NCBI GenBank assembly: GCA_900542905.1
Contig: UQPF01000011.1
Location: 6,561 to 70,560, forward strand
DNA length: 64,000 nt
Source: an uncultured Collinsella sp.
Lineage (GTDB): Bacteria > Actinomycetota > Coriobacteriia > Coriobacteriales > Coriobacteriaceae
Direction of reading: 5' to 3'
Shown one piece after another: positions 55,258 through 63,632 of this stretch (the stretch's first letter is position 1; every line of letters starts with the position of its first letter). Both the position numbers and the translations under genes were made by a program. The notes under the pieces are model-generated. The model was not told the DNA's origin. It worked only from the letters and a program-made list of their open reading frames with translations, and did no database searches.

Positions 55258-55341
55258 CTATTTCATTCGGCCGATAAACAGACCGAGTTCGATAGCCGCA
55301 ATCAACAACGCCAATAACGAAATAACATCGCTTACGTTCAT
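55258..55341 (-). CDS. 27-residue hydrophobic type I toxin-like peptide
   Basis: Peptide opens MNVSDVISLLALLIAAIE and ends FIGRMK: one membrane helix with a basic tail, like the small peptides annotated in Firmicutes as putative holin-like toxins (Fst/Par type). A strong AAGGGA site is six bases before the ATG. After the stop comes CCGCCCCC and GACGGCCACTTCTCAC, recalling the conserved 3' region of those loci, where an antisense RNA would be encoded. The 236 bases to 55022 hold no protein gene and may encode that RNA. Confidence 0.62.
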   Translation of the reverse strand: MNVSDVISLLALLIAAIELGLFIGRMK

Positions 55342-55404
55342 ACCAAATCCCTTCTAAAGGGAGTTGGCCCATCCGTGCTCCATAACAGTAGTCTAACGCA
55401 AAAT

Positions 55405-55438
55405 GCAGGTAATAGGAACACTTGTTCGTATTACCTGC
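55405..55438. terminator. Hairpin after the aldehyde dehydrogenase gene
   Basis: GCAGGTAATA..GAACA type arms with one mismatch and a two-base loop, eight bases past the dehydrogenase stop. Ends ATTTTG on the minus strand and CCCTTTTCT on the plus strand, so it may work both ways and insulate the toxin-like gene. Confidence 0.7.
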
Positions 55439-55446
55439 GCCCTTTT

Positions 55447-56826
55447 CTAATGCACAAACATGCGCACGAACTTGTGCTTCCAGCTTGCGTAAGGAGCATA
55501 GCGGAATGGCACGTCCAGCCACGTTGCCTTGTTCACGATGCTCTTCTTGTGGCTAAACGTATCGAAGCTCTCGCGTCCATGGTACTGCCCCATACCGCTC
55601 GCACCCATGCCACCAAAGCCCATATGGCTCGTAGCCAAGTGCATAATCGTGTCGTTGACGCAGCCGCCGCCAAAGGGCACGTAACGCACAAAGCGCTGCT
55701 GAACTGCGCGATCCTGGCTAAAGATATACAGAGCCAGCGGCGTCGGACGATCCGTAATAAACGTCTCGGCCTCGTCTAGGCTCTCAAACGTCAGCACCGG
55801 CAAGATGGGACCGAAGATCTCCTCCTGCATCACGGCGTCATCGGGGGTCACGCCGTCTAGGATCGTCGGCTCAATCTTGAGCGACGACTCGCGCGCCGCG
55901 CCTCCCAGCACGACCTTATCGGGATCGATCAGCCCGCGCACGCGCGCAAAATGCTTAGCATTGACGATATGCCCGTAATCCTCGTTATCGAGCGGATGCT
56001 CGCCAAACATACGGCGGACCTCTTCCTTGATGAGGCCCAGCAGCTCGTCGTGCACGCGCGTATCGACCAGCAGGTAGTCGGGCGCCACGCAGGTCTGCCC
56101 TACGTTGAGCCATTTGCCAAAGGCGATACGCCGTGCCGCGACCTTCAAGTTTGCCGTCGCATCCACGATGCAGGGGCTCTTGCCGCCCAGCTCAAGCGTC
56201 ACGGGCGTGAGGTTTTTACTCGCGCGCTCCATGACGAGCTTGCCGACCGGAACGCTACCGGTAAAGAAGATCTTGTCCCAGCACTCATCGAGCAACGCTT
56301 CGTTCTCGGCGCGCCCGCCCTCGACAACCGTCACCAGGCGCGGATCAAATGCCTCTTCACAGATTTGCTTGAGCACCGCGCTCGATGCCGGAGCATAGGC
56401 ACTCGGCTTGATGACCACGGTATTGCCCGCGGCAAGGGCGCCGGCGAGCGGCTCGAGTGTTAGCAAAAACGGGTAGTTCCACGGAGCCATGATGAGCGTG
56501 ACGCCATAGGGCACGGCTTGCGTTTTGCACGCGCTCACGGCGTTGGCAAGGTCACACGGACGCAGGCGCGGACGACTCCATCGAGCCACGTGAGCGATCT
56601 GATGACGAATCTCGGAAAGCGACGTGCCGATCTCGCACATATATGCCTCGTCATGCGACTTTCCCAAATCGGTCTTGAGTGCATGGGCAATATCGGCCTC
56701 GTGCGCCCGTACCGCATCGCGTAAACTCACGAGCGCGCGACGTCGGGCATCAACATCAAACGTAGCGTGCGTTTTAAAGTAAGTGCGCTGATCGCCGACG
56801 ATGCGCGCAATTTCCTCGGTGTTCAT
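55447..56826 (-). CDS. NAD(P)-dependent aldehyde dehydrogenase (class 3 type)
   Basis: 459 residues. APWNYPF, FTGSVPVGK cofactor loop, general base E212 in LELGGK and nucleophile C246 in GQTCVAPDY. The C-terminal hydrophobic end fits class 3/fatty-aldehyde type enzymes. Nine bases downstream of the iron alcohol dehydrogenase, so the two likely interconvert alcohol, aldehyde and acid. Confidence 0.92.
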   Translation of the reverse strand: MNTEEIARIVGDQRTYFKTHATFDVDARRRALVSLRDAVRAHEADIAHALKTDLGKSHDEAYMCEIGTSLSEIRHQIAHVARWSRPRLRPCDLANAVSACKTQAVPYGVTLIMAPWNYPFLLTLEPLAGALAAGNTVVIKPSAYAPASSAVLKQICEEAFDPRLVTVVEGGRAENEALLDECWDKIFFTGSVPVGKLVMERASKNLTPVTLELGGKSPCIVDATANLKVAARRIAFGKWLNVGQTCVAPDYLLVDTRVHDELLGLIKEEVRRMFGEHPLDNEDYGHIVNAKHFARVRGLIDPDKVVLGGAARESSLKIEPTILDGVTPDDAVMQEEIFGPILPVLTFESLDEAETFITDRPTPLALYIFSQDRAVQQRFVRYVPFGGGCVNDTIMHLATSHMGFGGMGASGMGQYHGRESFDTFSHKKSIVNKATWLDVPFRYAPYASWKHKFVRMFVH

Positions 56827-56835
56827 GGCACCCTC

Positions 56836-58056
56836 CTAGTTCTCGTCCTCAAACATACCACCCGCGACGACCTCGTACATACGCTCGAGCTCCAAGCGGT
56901 CCATCAAAAGCGGAACGGGGTACAGCGGATTGGCCTCGGCATCGGCATGCGCCGCCATCTCGGGAATGTCGGAGCGGCGAATGCCCGAGACATATTTGGG
57001 GATTCCCAGGATCTCGTTCATGCGGTCGACCCAATCGAAAAAGGCCTCGGCCGCAAGACTATCCTGCGCGGTAGCCGGCGCAATGCCCGCCATGCGAGCA
57101 AGATCGGCAAGCTTGGGGGCGGCGGCGTCACCATAAGCGCGAAGCATGTGCGGCAGGATGATCGCGTTGGCCAAACCGTGCGGAATTCCGTATCGGCCGC
57201 CCAGACTGTGCGCGATGGCATGCACATATCCGACATAGGAGCGGGTAAACGCAACGCCCGCCTTATACGCCGCCGAAAGCATATTGCGACGAGCGCGCAT
57301 GTCGTCACCATGCTCATAGGCCTCGAGCAAATTGTCGTGGATAAGCTGCACCGCCTGTCGCGCCATCTTGCGCGTATAGGGCGTGGTGCTTCGCCCGATA
57401 AAGGCCTCAACGGCATGCGTCAGGGCGTCCATGCCCGTCTGCCCCGTAATGGAAGCGGGCAAGCCGCACGTAAGCTCGGGGTCGTGGACTGCAAAACGCG
57501 GGATGAGCACAAAGTCGTTAATGGGGTATTTGTAGTGCGTCCCGTCATCGGTAATTACCGCCGCAAGCGTGACTTCGCTTCCCGTACCGGCGGTAGTGGG
57601 AACGGCGATGAGCAGCGGCAGGCGACGATGAATCCGCAGCAGGCCGCGCATCTTGTTGATGGGCTTGTTTGGCTGCGCAATGCGTGCGCCCACGCCCTTG
57701 GCACAGTCCATGGCCGAGCCACCGCCAAAGCCGATAATGGCCTGGCAGGCGCTCTCTCGATACAGGGACGCCGCTTCTTCCACGTTTGAAACCGTGGGGT
57801 TTGCACGCGTTTCGGCATAGACCGTAACGCCAATCCCCCTGCATGCGAGCGCCGTCTCGAGCGGTGCCGTGAGCCCCAGACGGGCAATGCCGGGATCCGT
57901 CACGATAAGGACCTTCTGGATCGAGCGCTTTTGAAGCACCGCGGGCACATCCTCGGCATGCTCTAAAATGCGCGGCTCGGTATAGGGCAGGATCGGCAAT
58001 GCAATGCGAAAAACCGTCTGATATGTTCGGCACCAGGCACGACGGGCTAGATGCAT
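56836..58056 (-). CDS. Iron-containing alcohol dehydrogenase
   Basis: 406 residues. GFGGGSAMDCAKG binds cofactor; metal ligands lie in GMDALTHAVEAF, HAIAHSLGG and GIPHG. PTTAGTGSEVT is also diagnostic of group III Fe-ADHs. ATG at 58056 has AAGGAG. An operator-like palindrome sits just upstream. Confidence 0.92.
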   Translation of the reverse strand: MHLARRAWCRTYQTVFRIALPILPYTEPRILEHAEDVPAVLQKRSIQKVLIVTDPGIARLGLTAPLETALACRGIGVTVYAETRANPTVSNVEEAASLYRESACQAIIGFGGGSAMDCAKGVGARIAQPNKPINKMRGLLRIHRRLPLLIAVPTTAGTGSEVTLAAVITDDGTHYKYPINDFVLIPRFAVHDPELTCGLPASITGQTGMDALTHAVEAFIGRSTTPYTRKMARQAVQLIHDNLLEAYEHGDDMRARRNMLSAAYKAGVAFTRSYVGYVHAIAHSLGGRYGIPHGLANAIILPHMLRAYGDAAAPKLADLARMAGIAPATAQDSLAAEAFFDWVDRMNEILGIPKYVSGIRRSDIPEMAAHADAEANPLYPVPLLMDRLELERMYEVVAGGMFEDEN

Positions 58057-58074
58057 AAAGGAAACTCCTTCATT

Positions 58075-58090
58075 TGTTGATAGGTCAACA
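58075..58090. promoter_or_regulatory. Operator-like palindrome ahead of the ADH/ALDH operon
   Basis: TGTTGA-TAGG-TCAACA, a 6-4-6 inverted repeat 18 bases upstream of the start codon, where a bound regulator would block translation start or transcription. No regulator gene is adjacent. Confidence 0.5.
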
Positions 58091-58200
58091 TTTGCTCGCC
58101 CGATTGTACTCAGCAAAGATCGCAGACGGCCTCCCAATCGTTAATCAATCAACATCTTCATATCTCGAAATTGTTTTATTAAAAATCATTCCTAATAGGC

Positions 58201-58228
58201 TTCACATTTGGTTGCATTTATGGATAAT
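58201..58228 (+). promoter_or_regulatory. Promoter for reverse rubrerythrin
   Basis: TTCACA, 16-base spacer, GATAAT; each hexamer has five of six consensus bases. Predicts a leader of about 78 bases. Confidence 0.55.
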
Positions 58229-58312
58229 AGAACTCGTCAAGACGCACGTCCGGAGAGGGCCCTTACGGGACCGGACGAGCGCACAATCGCCATCGATCGA
58301 AAGGATCGAATC

Positions 58313-58873
58313 ATGAAGTTTGTTTGCCCCGTTTGCGGTTATGTGGAAGAGTTCGACGGCGACCAGCTGCCCGAGGACTTCAAGTGCCCCCAGTGCGGCG
58401 TTCCCGGTTCTCGCTTCCTGAAGCAGGAGGAGGGTCAGCTCGAGTGGGCTGCCGAGCACGTCGTGGGCGTCGCCAAGATGGAGGGCGTCTCCGAGGACAT
58501 CGTTGCCGACCTGCGCGCCAACTTTGAGGGCGAGTGCTCCGAGGTCGGTATGTACCTGGCCATGGCTCGCGTCGCCCATCGCGAGGGTTATCCCGAGATC
58601 GGCCTGTACTGGGAGAAGGCTGCCCACGAGGAGGCCGAGCACGCCGCCAAGTTCGCTGAGCTCCTGGGCGAGGTCGTGACCGACTCTACCAAGAAGAACC
58701 TCGAGATGCGCGTTGAGGCCGAGAACGGCGCCACCGCCGGCAAGACCGATCTTGCTAAGCGCGCCAAGGCCGCTGGCCTCGATGCCATCCACGACACCGT
58801 GCACGAGATGGCTCGTGACGAGGCCCGCCACGGCAAAGCTTTTGCCGGCCTGCTTAAGCGCTACTTTGGCTAA
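58313..58873 (+). CDS. Reverse rubrerythrin
   Basis: 186 residues. A rubredoxin-type iron site comes first (C5, C8, C25, C28), then a ferritin-like diiron domain with E77, E107/H110 (EEAEH) and E170/H173 (DEARH). The rubredoxin-first order defines the reverse type, which detoxifies hydrogen peroxide and oxygen in anaerobes using NADH-derived electrons. Codon use is strongly biased, suggesting high expression. AAAGGATC precedes the ATG. Monocistronic. Confidence 0.92.
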   Translation: MKFVCPVCGYVEEFDGDQLPEDFKCPQCGVPGSRFLKQEEGQLEWAAEHVVGVAKMEGVSEDIVADLRANFEGECSEVGMYLAMARVAHREGYPEIGLYWEKAAHEEAEHAAKFAELLGEVVTDSTKKNLEMRVEAENGATAGKTDLAKRAKAAGLDAIHDTVHEMARDEARHGKAFAGLLKRYFG

Positions 58874-58907
58874 GCCAACCGCCTGAGACATAACCTCAAG
58901 CTCGATG

Positions 58908-58938
58908 AGGCCCGGACCGTATTGGTTCGGGCCTTTTT
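58908..58938 (+). terminator. Rho-independent terminator after reverse rubrerythrin
   Basis: AGGCCCGGACC pairs with GGTTCGGGCCT (one G-U) around GTATT, then TTTTT. Confidence 0.88.
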
Positions 58939-59004
58939 CGTGCCTCACGAACTTGTTAACGCCCTGAAATAGGACCGCCTTCGGCATCGGCTTCTCGTCA
59001 AAAA

Positions 59005-59127
59005 CTAAGTGAGTAGACTTTTTGGAACTTGCCGAGCACACCACCCATATTGCTTTATAAAGCCGCAGGTAAATGACTTGTTGCAAAACGGCCTGGTCGC
59101 CAAAGTGCCAAAAGTCTACTCACTTAG
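59005..59127. repeat. 123-bp non-coding repeat element, copy 2
   Basis: 18-base inverted ends CTAAGTGAGTAGACTTTT. About 82% identical to copy 3 with no gaps (22 differences in 123 by hand count) and in the same orientation. Its right end overlaps the last codons of the minus-strand gene at 59116. Confidence 0.88.
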
Positions 59128-60243
59128 AACCGCAGCCGTCCACGATTGAGCCGTTTTGTGTCTAACGGGCATCTTCCCGTCGATTACTCCCAATTTTGTC
59201 CAGTCAACGAATAGTTCAGACCGGAGTAATGTCTCAGCCCTTTGCTCATCTGAGCTTTTATCACGATATTCAGCATCGAGCATCCTGCATATGGCCTTAA
59301 CGATCGCGCGGAATCTATCCTCATCGGATATCTGTCTGTGTGTCAGGAGAAGTACATCGTAGCCCATGGCCTGAAGGGCCGTCATGCGGTCAGCGTCACG
59401 CAAGCCATCCCCTGCGCGTCCGTGCGAGGCTTTTCCCTGACATTCAATGGCCACCTGTCGCCTGCCGTCCGGCGAAGAAAGAAGTAGGTCGATATATACA
59501 CGGGACTTTTCCACAATCGCTCGAGCACTTGTGTTTAGCATCACTTCAACATTAAGCTCTATGCCGCAAAAACCTTCGCCTCCCAGGGCTCGCGGCAGTC
59601 CAAGCAACAAATACGCCTCGACCTCAAAAGGCGACGCGGCACCCAATGGAACGAGTTGCGATACCGCCATAAATCTATTGCCGCAACGCATCCCGCAAAC
59701 ATCTGAACAAAAACGGTCAAGGTCTCCGCCCAAAACCAAAGCGTCTCGACGCCATAAATTTGAGGCGATGCCGTCCTCGGACGGGCAGCGCACCCAACCG
59801 AACGTTGTCGAAATCGCGCCCGAATCAATTGCACGCGAAAGCTCCGCCTCAAGTGCCGCCGGCAGGGCACACACCGCAAACAAGCCACACATCTCCGCCA
59901 ATACCAAAAGAAGCTGAAGATCCGTCAGATGCCGCGACATGATGAATGTCGTCAGTAGAGGAGATGTAACCAAAAACCCATGCTCCGTTTCCAGCACGGA
60001 TTCCCTGGGGAGCTCACCAAGAAACAGCCGCTGCCTAATGCTGGCAGGACAAGTCCGTTTGTTTCTCGTCCGAACCAATGTATACAACGGAAAACCGAGC
60101 GCGACCGCAGCCGTCGGGTTGCGGGCGAGATCATATCGCTGCCGGTCTTCTTCCGGTCGTGGAAGCGGCGGACACAAAGCGCGGACTTGAGGAGGCAAAC
60201 GCCAGTACCTAAAAGCCGATATGTCACAAAGTAGATCCTTCAT
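59116..60243 (-). CDS. Hypothetical protein with PD-(D/E)xK nuclease-like C-terminal region
   Basis: 375 residues, no family recognised with certainty. Residues about 245-330 (YIDLLLSSPDGRR, VAIECQGKASHG, then MGYDVLLLTHRQI) have the D...ExK-type spacing of Vsr/DUF559-like nucleases, with Q-G-K after the Glu/Cys. The N-terminal half is soluble without motifs. Base and codon use are less GC-biased than neighbours, and the ATG lacks a clear ribosome site. The last three codons and stop (LSE-TAG) come from repeat copy 2; with copy 3 upstream it lies between direct repeats, so it looks acquired. Confidence 0.65.
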   Translation of the reverse strand: MKDLLCDISAFRYWRLPPQVRALCPPLPRPEEDRQRYDLARNPTAAVALGFPLYTLVRTRNKRTCPASIRQRLFLGELPRESVLETEHGFLVTSPLLTTFIMSRHLTDLQLLLVLAEMCGLFAVCALPAALEAELSRAIDSGAISTTFGWVRCPSEDGIASNLWRRDALVLGGDLDRFCSDVCGMRCGNRFMAVSQLVPLGAASPFEVEAYLLLGLPRALGGEGFCGIELNVEVMLNTSARAIVEKSRVYIDLLLSSPDGRRQVAIECQGKASHGRAGDGLRDADRMTALQAMGYDVLLLTHRQISDEDRFRAIVKAICRMLDAEYRDKSSDEQRAETLLRSELFVDWTKLGVIDGKMPVRHKTAQSWTAAVLSE

Positions 60244-60325
60244 AGGCACAGGAAAACACGAATTTCAACCCAGTCAGTCACGCATTGGCGCGAACGCACC
60301 AAAAATGGCGCCGAACGGACTGCAA

Positions 60326-60391
60326 AGTTTTCAACAGCCCTCCCCAACTGGCCAAAAGCTTGCCAAGAGCTGGACGAAGCCCTGTTGAAAA
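60326..60391. repeat. Inverted repeat upstream of the nuclease-like gene
   Basis: GTTTTCAACAG and CTGTTGAAAAC, perfect 11-base arms around 44 bases that contain a smaller AACTGG/GAGCTGG-type fold, then CCCCATTTTTTT on the plus strand. Lies in the 292-base gap before pdxR, which is otherwise filled by repeat copy 3. Confidence 0.5.
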
Positions 60392-60424
60392 CCCCATTTT
60401 TTTCTCATGCAGGAGCTTTGCGCG

Positions 60425-60547
60425 GCAAGTGAGTAGACTTTTTTGAACATCCCGAGCAGGCCGGTCATCCTGCTTTTCAAAACCGCAGGTAGATAGCTTG
60501 TTACAAAACTGCCTGGTCGCCAAAGTTCCAAAAGCCTACTCACTTAG
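60425..60547. repeat. 123-bp non-coding repeat element, copy 3
   Basis: Left end GCAAGTGAGTAGACTTTT, right end AAAAGCCTACTCACTTAG. Same orientation and length as copies 1 and 2. Its right end supplies the final codons LSE and the TAG stop of pdxR. Confidence 0.87.
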
Positions 60548-61975
60548 GTTGCAGAGTGCTCCCATTAGCTGCGATTCCAAGGTATTTAGCGCTTTTGAAC
60601 TCAAATCGTCATACTGAACAAGAATTTGACTTGAGTTTTCAGGGACAAATGCGCCATCGGCACACCAATAACAGTCACTGATATCGACAAAAGGGATACT
60701 CGAGCGCGTGAGGGCCCGCACAAAAGAGCTTCCGCCCGCTCCGCGCTCCGCAACCACGGTGCAGTAAAGGCCCGCGTCTGCATGTTCGATCGAGACCTCC
60801 CCTGCCGGAAACGCTTTCCGCACAAGCGACGTCAGGCCATCACGCGCCTCGCGAGCACGAACGCGCACGCGGTTCACATGTCGCTCGTAATCACCCGATT
60901 CCAGCAAACGCGCCAAAGCGACCTGGTCAACAGAGCTCACCGACGAGGCGTAGAAACCAAGGTTGCGCCTAAACCGCTCCATTAGCTCATCGGGCAACAC
61001 CATATACGCCAAACGCAACGCCGATGAAAGGCTCTTCGAAAACGTGTTGGTGTAGATAACCGACTGGGCGGCATCGATCGACGCGAGCGCGGGAATCGGC
61101 TTGCCGGCAAGGCGAAACTCACAATCAAAGTCATCTTCGATGAGATACCGACCTGGTCGCTCGGCGGCCCAGCTCAGTAGCGCATAGCGACGCGCAATAC
61201 TCGTCACAAGGCCGGTCGGATACTGATGAGACGGCATCAAGTGAAGGACATCGGTCCCGCTTTTCTGCAGAGTGCTCAAGTCCACGCCCTCATCATCCAA
61301 CGGGATATGTCGTACTTGGCAGCCCATAGCCTGATAGATACGCGTCAGACGCAAATAGCCCGGGTCCTCAACGGCATACACCTTGTCGGCTCCAAGCAGC
61401 TGAACCAACATGGTATCGAGCAGCTGGGCGCCTGCACCGATAACAATGTTGTTGGGGTCGACATTCATGCCCCTTGTCCCACGCAGATGGTGAGCAATTG
61501 CGCGTCGCAGCCGAGCGGTGCCCTGCGCCGGTGCGGGCGAAAAGATTTCGCGCTCATCTTCGGATGCCAGCGTCGCCCGTAGTGCGCTTTGCCAAAGCCG
61601 CGCCGCCTCCAAAGCGGAAGGAGAAAGTGCATCGAACAGCTCGACCTGTCCGTTGACATCATGCGCGCTGAGGCCCACAGAGACGGTATCTCGGTCGATG
61701 CCCTGCGAAGCCAAAGGCAAAACCGGTGCATCCGGAAGCTTGCAAGCGTAGTAGCCACGACGCGGCATTGAGCAAATATAGCCCTCGGCAAGTAACTGGC
61801 TATATGCATTCTCGATGGTAATGACACTGATTCCCAGATGACTGGCAAAGGCGCGCTTAGACGGAAGATGCTCCCCCGCCACAATACGTCCAGCAACAAT
61901 ATCATCTCGAATTTGCTGGTAAACATACTCATAAAGCGATGCTTCGCCGCGTTTTTCCAAATTGTAGTCAAGCAT
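60536..61975 (-). CDS. pdxR: MocR/GntR-family regulator PdxR
   Basis: 479 residues: GntR winged helix (about 5-75, LPSKRAFASHLGISVITIENAY in part: SKRAFASHLGIS) joined to an aminotransferase-like domain with FDCEF and the PLP lysine in TFSKSLSSALRLAY. PdxR proteins sense PLP and activate pdxST; the divergent position matches. ATG at 61975 follows AGGTGG. C-terminus NLSE is encoded by repeat copy 3. Confidence 0.88.
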   Translation of the reverse strand: MLDYNLEKRGEASLYEYVYQQIRDDIVAGRIVAGEHLPSKRAFASHLGISVITIENAYSQLLAEGYICSMPRRGYYACKLPDAPVLPLASQGIDRDTVSVGLSAHDVNGQVELFDALSPSALEAARLWQSALRATLASEDEREIFSPAPAQGTARLRRAIAHHLRGTRGMNVDPNNIVIGAGAQLLDTMLVQLLGADKVYAVEDPGYLRLTRIYQAMGCQVRHIPLDDEGVDLSTLQKSGTDVLHLMPSHQYPTGLVTSIARRYALLSWAAERPGRYLIEDDFDCEFRLAGKPIPALASIDAAQSVIYTNTFSKSLSSALRLAYMVLPDELMERFRRNLGFYASSVSSVDQVALARLLESGDYERHVNRVRVRAREARDGLTSLVRKAFPAGEVSIEHADAGLYCTVVAERGAGGSSFVRALTRSSIPFVDISDCYWCADGAFVPENSSQILVQYDDLSSKALNTLESQLMGALCNLSE

Positions 61976-61986
61976 GAGTTTGCCAC

Positions 61987-62030
61987 CTGACCTTATCGAG
62001 CTGTTCAATCTGGTATTAGGCTGACCTTAT
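61987..62030. promoter_or_regulatory. Direct repeat CTGACCTTAT in the pdxR-pdxS divergent region
   Basis: The decamer CTGACCTTAT occurs at 61987-61996 and 62021-62030, 34 bases apart. Characterised PdxR proteins bind direct repeats in this position, so this is the likely PdxR site. Confidence 0.6.
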
Positions 62031-62120
62031 TATTATCTCGAAAACTGAGTATTTTGCCATACCCAGCTCCCCGATAGGATGTTCCGTCAAGCAATGCACA
62101 TGCCAACCAAGGGAGCAACC

Positions 62121-63011
62121 ATGGCAGAACAGACCAGCAAGGCCGATCGCGTCAAACTCAATCGCGAACTCGCGCAGATGCTCAAGGGCGGCGTCATCAT
62201 GGACGTCACCACGCCCGAGCAGGCACGCATCGCCGAGGAGGCAGGCGCCTGCGCCGTCATGGCACTCGAGCGCATCCCGGCCGACATCCGTGCCGCAGGC
62301 GGCGTCTCGCGCATGAGCGACCCCAAGATGATCAAGGGCATCCAAGAGGCCGTCTCCATCCCTGTTATGGCCAAGTGCCGCATCGGTCACATTGTCGAGG
62401 CGCAGGTCCTGCAGGCTATCGAGATCGATTACATCGACGAGTCCGAGGTTCTCTCCCCTGCCGATGACGTCTATCACATCGACAAGACCCAGTTTGACGT
62501 GCCATTTGTCTGCGGCGCCCGCGATCTGGGCGAGGCGCTGCGCCGTGTTGCCGAGGGCGCCACTATGATTCGCACCAAGGGTGAGCCGGGTACGGGCGAC
62601 GTCGTTCAGGCCGTGCGTCACATGCGCAAGATCCAAAAGCAGATCCGCGACGTTGTTGCCCTGCGCGACGACGAGCTCTTTGAGGCAGCCAAGCAACTGC
62701 AGGTTCCGGTCGAGCTGGTACGCGAGGTCCATGCCACGGGCAAGCTTCCCGTCGTGAACTTTGCCGCCGGCGGCGTAGCGACCCCGGCCGATGCCGCGCT
62801 GATGATGCAGCTGGGTGCCGAGGGCGTCTTTGTCGGCTCGGGCATCTTTAAGAGCGGCGACCCCGCCAAGCGCGCCGCTGCCATCGTCAAGGCCGTGGCA
62901 AACTTCACCGATGCCAGGCTCATCGCCGAGCTTTCGGAGGACCTGGGCGAGGCCATGGTGGGCATTAACGCCGACGAAATCGAGATTATCATGGAAGAGC
63001 GCGGGCGCTAG
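62121..63011 (+). CDS. pdxS: Pyridoxal 5'-phosphate synthase lyase subunit PdxS
   Basis: 296 residues; condenses ribose 5-phosphate, glyceraldehyde 3-phosphate and ammonia into PLP. Catalytic D28, K85 (MAKCRIGH) and K153 (RTKGEPGTG) align with the Bacillus enzyme. GGGAG precedes the ATG at 62121. Operon with pdxT, 20-base gap. Confidence 0.97.
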   Translation: MAEQTSKADRVKLNRELAQMLKGGVIMDVTTPEQARIAEEAGACAVMALERIPADIRAAGGVSRMSDPKMIKGIQEAVSIPVMAKCRIGHIVEAQVLQAIEIDYIDESEVLSPADDVYHIDKTQFDVPFVCGARDLGEALRRVAEGATMIRTKGEPGTGDVVQAVRHMRKIQKQIRDVVALRDDELFEAAKQLQVPVELVREVHATGKLPVVNFAAGGVATPADAALMMQLGAEGVFVGSGIFKSGDPAKRAAAIVKAVANFTDARLIAELSEDLGEAMVGINADEIEIIMEERGR

Positions 63012-63031
63012 TCCAGCAGAAAGGATCGCAC

Positions 63032-63619
63032 ATGAGCGATTATGCAGACCAAACGGTTGCCGTGCTGGCGGTCCAAGGCGCTTTTGCCGAGCACGAGGCA
63101 AGACTATTCGAGCTTGGCGCACACTGTATTGAGCTGAGGCAGGCGGCTGATTTGAAGCAGGACTTTGACCGTCTGGTACTTCCCGGCGGCGAGTCTACCG
63201 TTCAAGGGAAGCTGCTTGATGAGTTGGGCATGCTCGAGGAGCTTCGTGCCCGTATCGCTGAAGGTATGCCCGTCCTGGGCACCTGCGCCGGCCTGATTCT
63301 ACTGGCTCACGACCTTGCCGCCCATGACGATAAGGGCACGCCGCGTCTGGAAACCATGGATGTACTTGTCGAGCGCAATGCCTACGGCAGGCAGCTCGGC
63401 AGCTTTCGAACCAAGGGGCAAATAGCCGGCATCGACGGTGAAGTGCCGCTGACGTTTATCCGCGCGCCCCGCATCGTCGAGGTCCACGGCGACGCCAAGG
63501 CCTTAGCGAAAGTCGACGGTCGTATTGTCGCCGCCCGTCAGGGCAACCAGCTCGGCGTAACCTTCCACCCCGAGCTCGACGACGATACCCGCCTCCACGA
63601 ACTGTTCCTACAAATGTAG
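63032..63619 (+). CDS. pdxT: Pyridoxal 5'-phosphate synthase glutaminase subunit PdxT
   Basis: 195 residues; glutamine amidotransferase that delivers ammonia to PdxS. Nucleophile C85 in GTCAGL and H179/E181 in FHPELDDD; PGGEST at 51-56. AAAGGATC precedes the ATG. Confidence 0.96.
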   Translation: MSDYADQTVAVLAVQGAFAEHEARLFELGAHCIELRQAADLKQDFDRLVLPGGESTVQGKLLDELGMLEELRARIAEGMPVLGTCAGLILLAHDLAAHDDKGTPRLETMDVLVERNAYGRQLGSFRTKGQIAGIDGEVPLTFIRAPRIVEVHGDAKALAKVDGRIVAARQGNQLGVTFHPELDDDTRLHELFLQM

Positions 63620-63632
63620 GCAGAACAGAAAC

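Noticed and set aside
55051..55317. 88-residue plus-strand ORF opposite the toxin-like peptide
   Set aside because: No ribosome site or motif; the region fits better as an antisense RNA of the toxin-like locus.
60331..60543. 70-residue ORF running through repeat copy 3
   Set aside because: The same frame is interrupted by a stop in copy 2, so the element is not protein coding.
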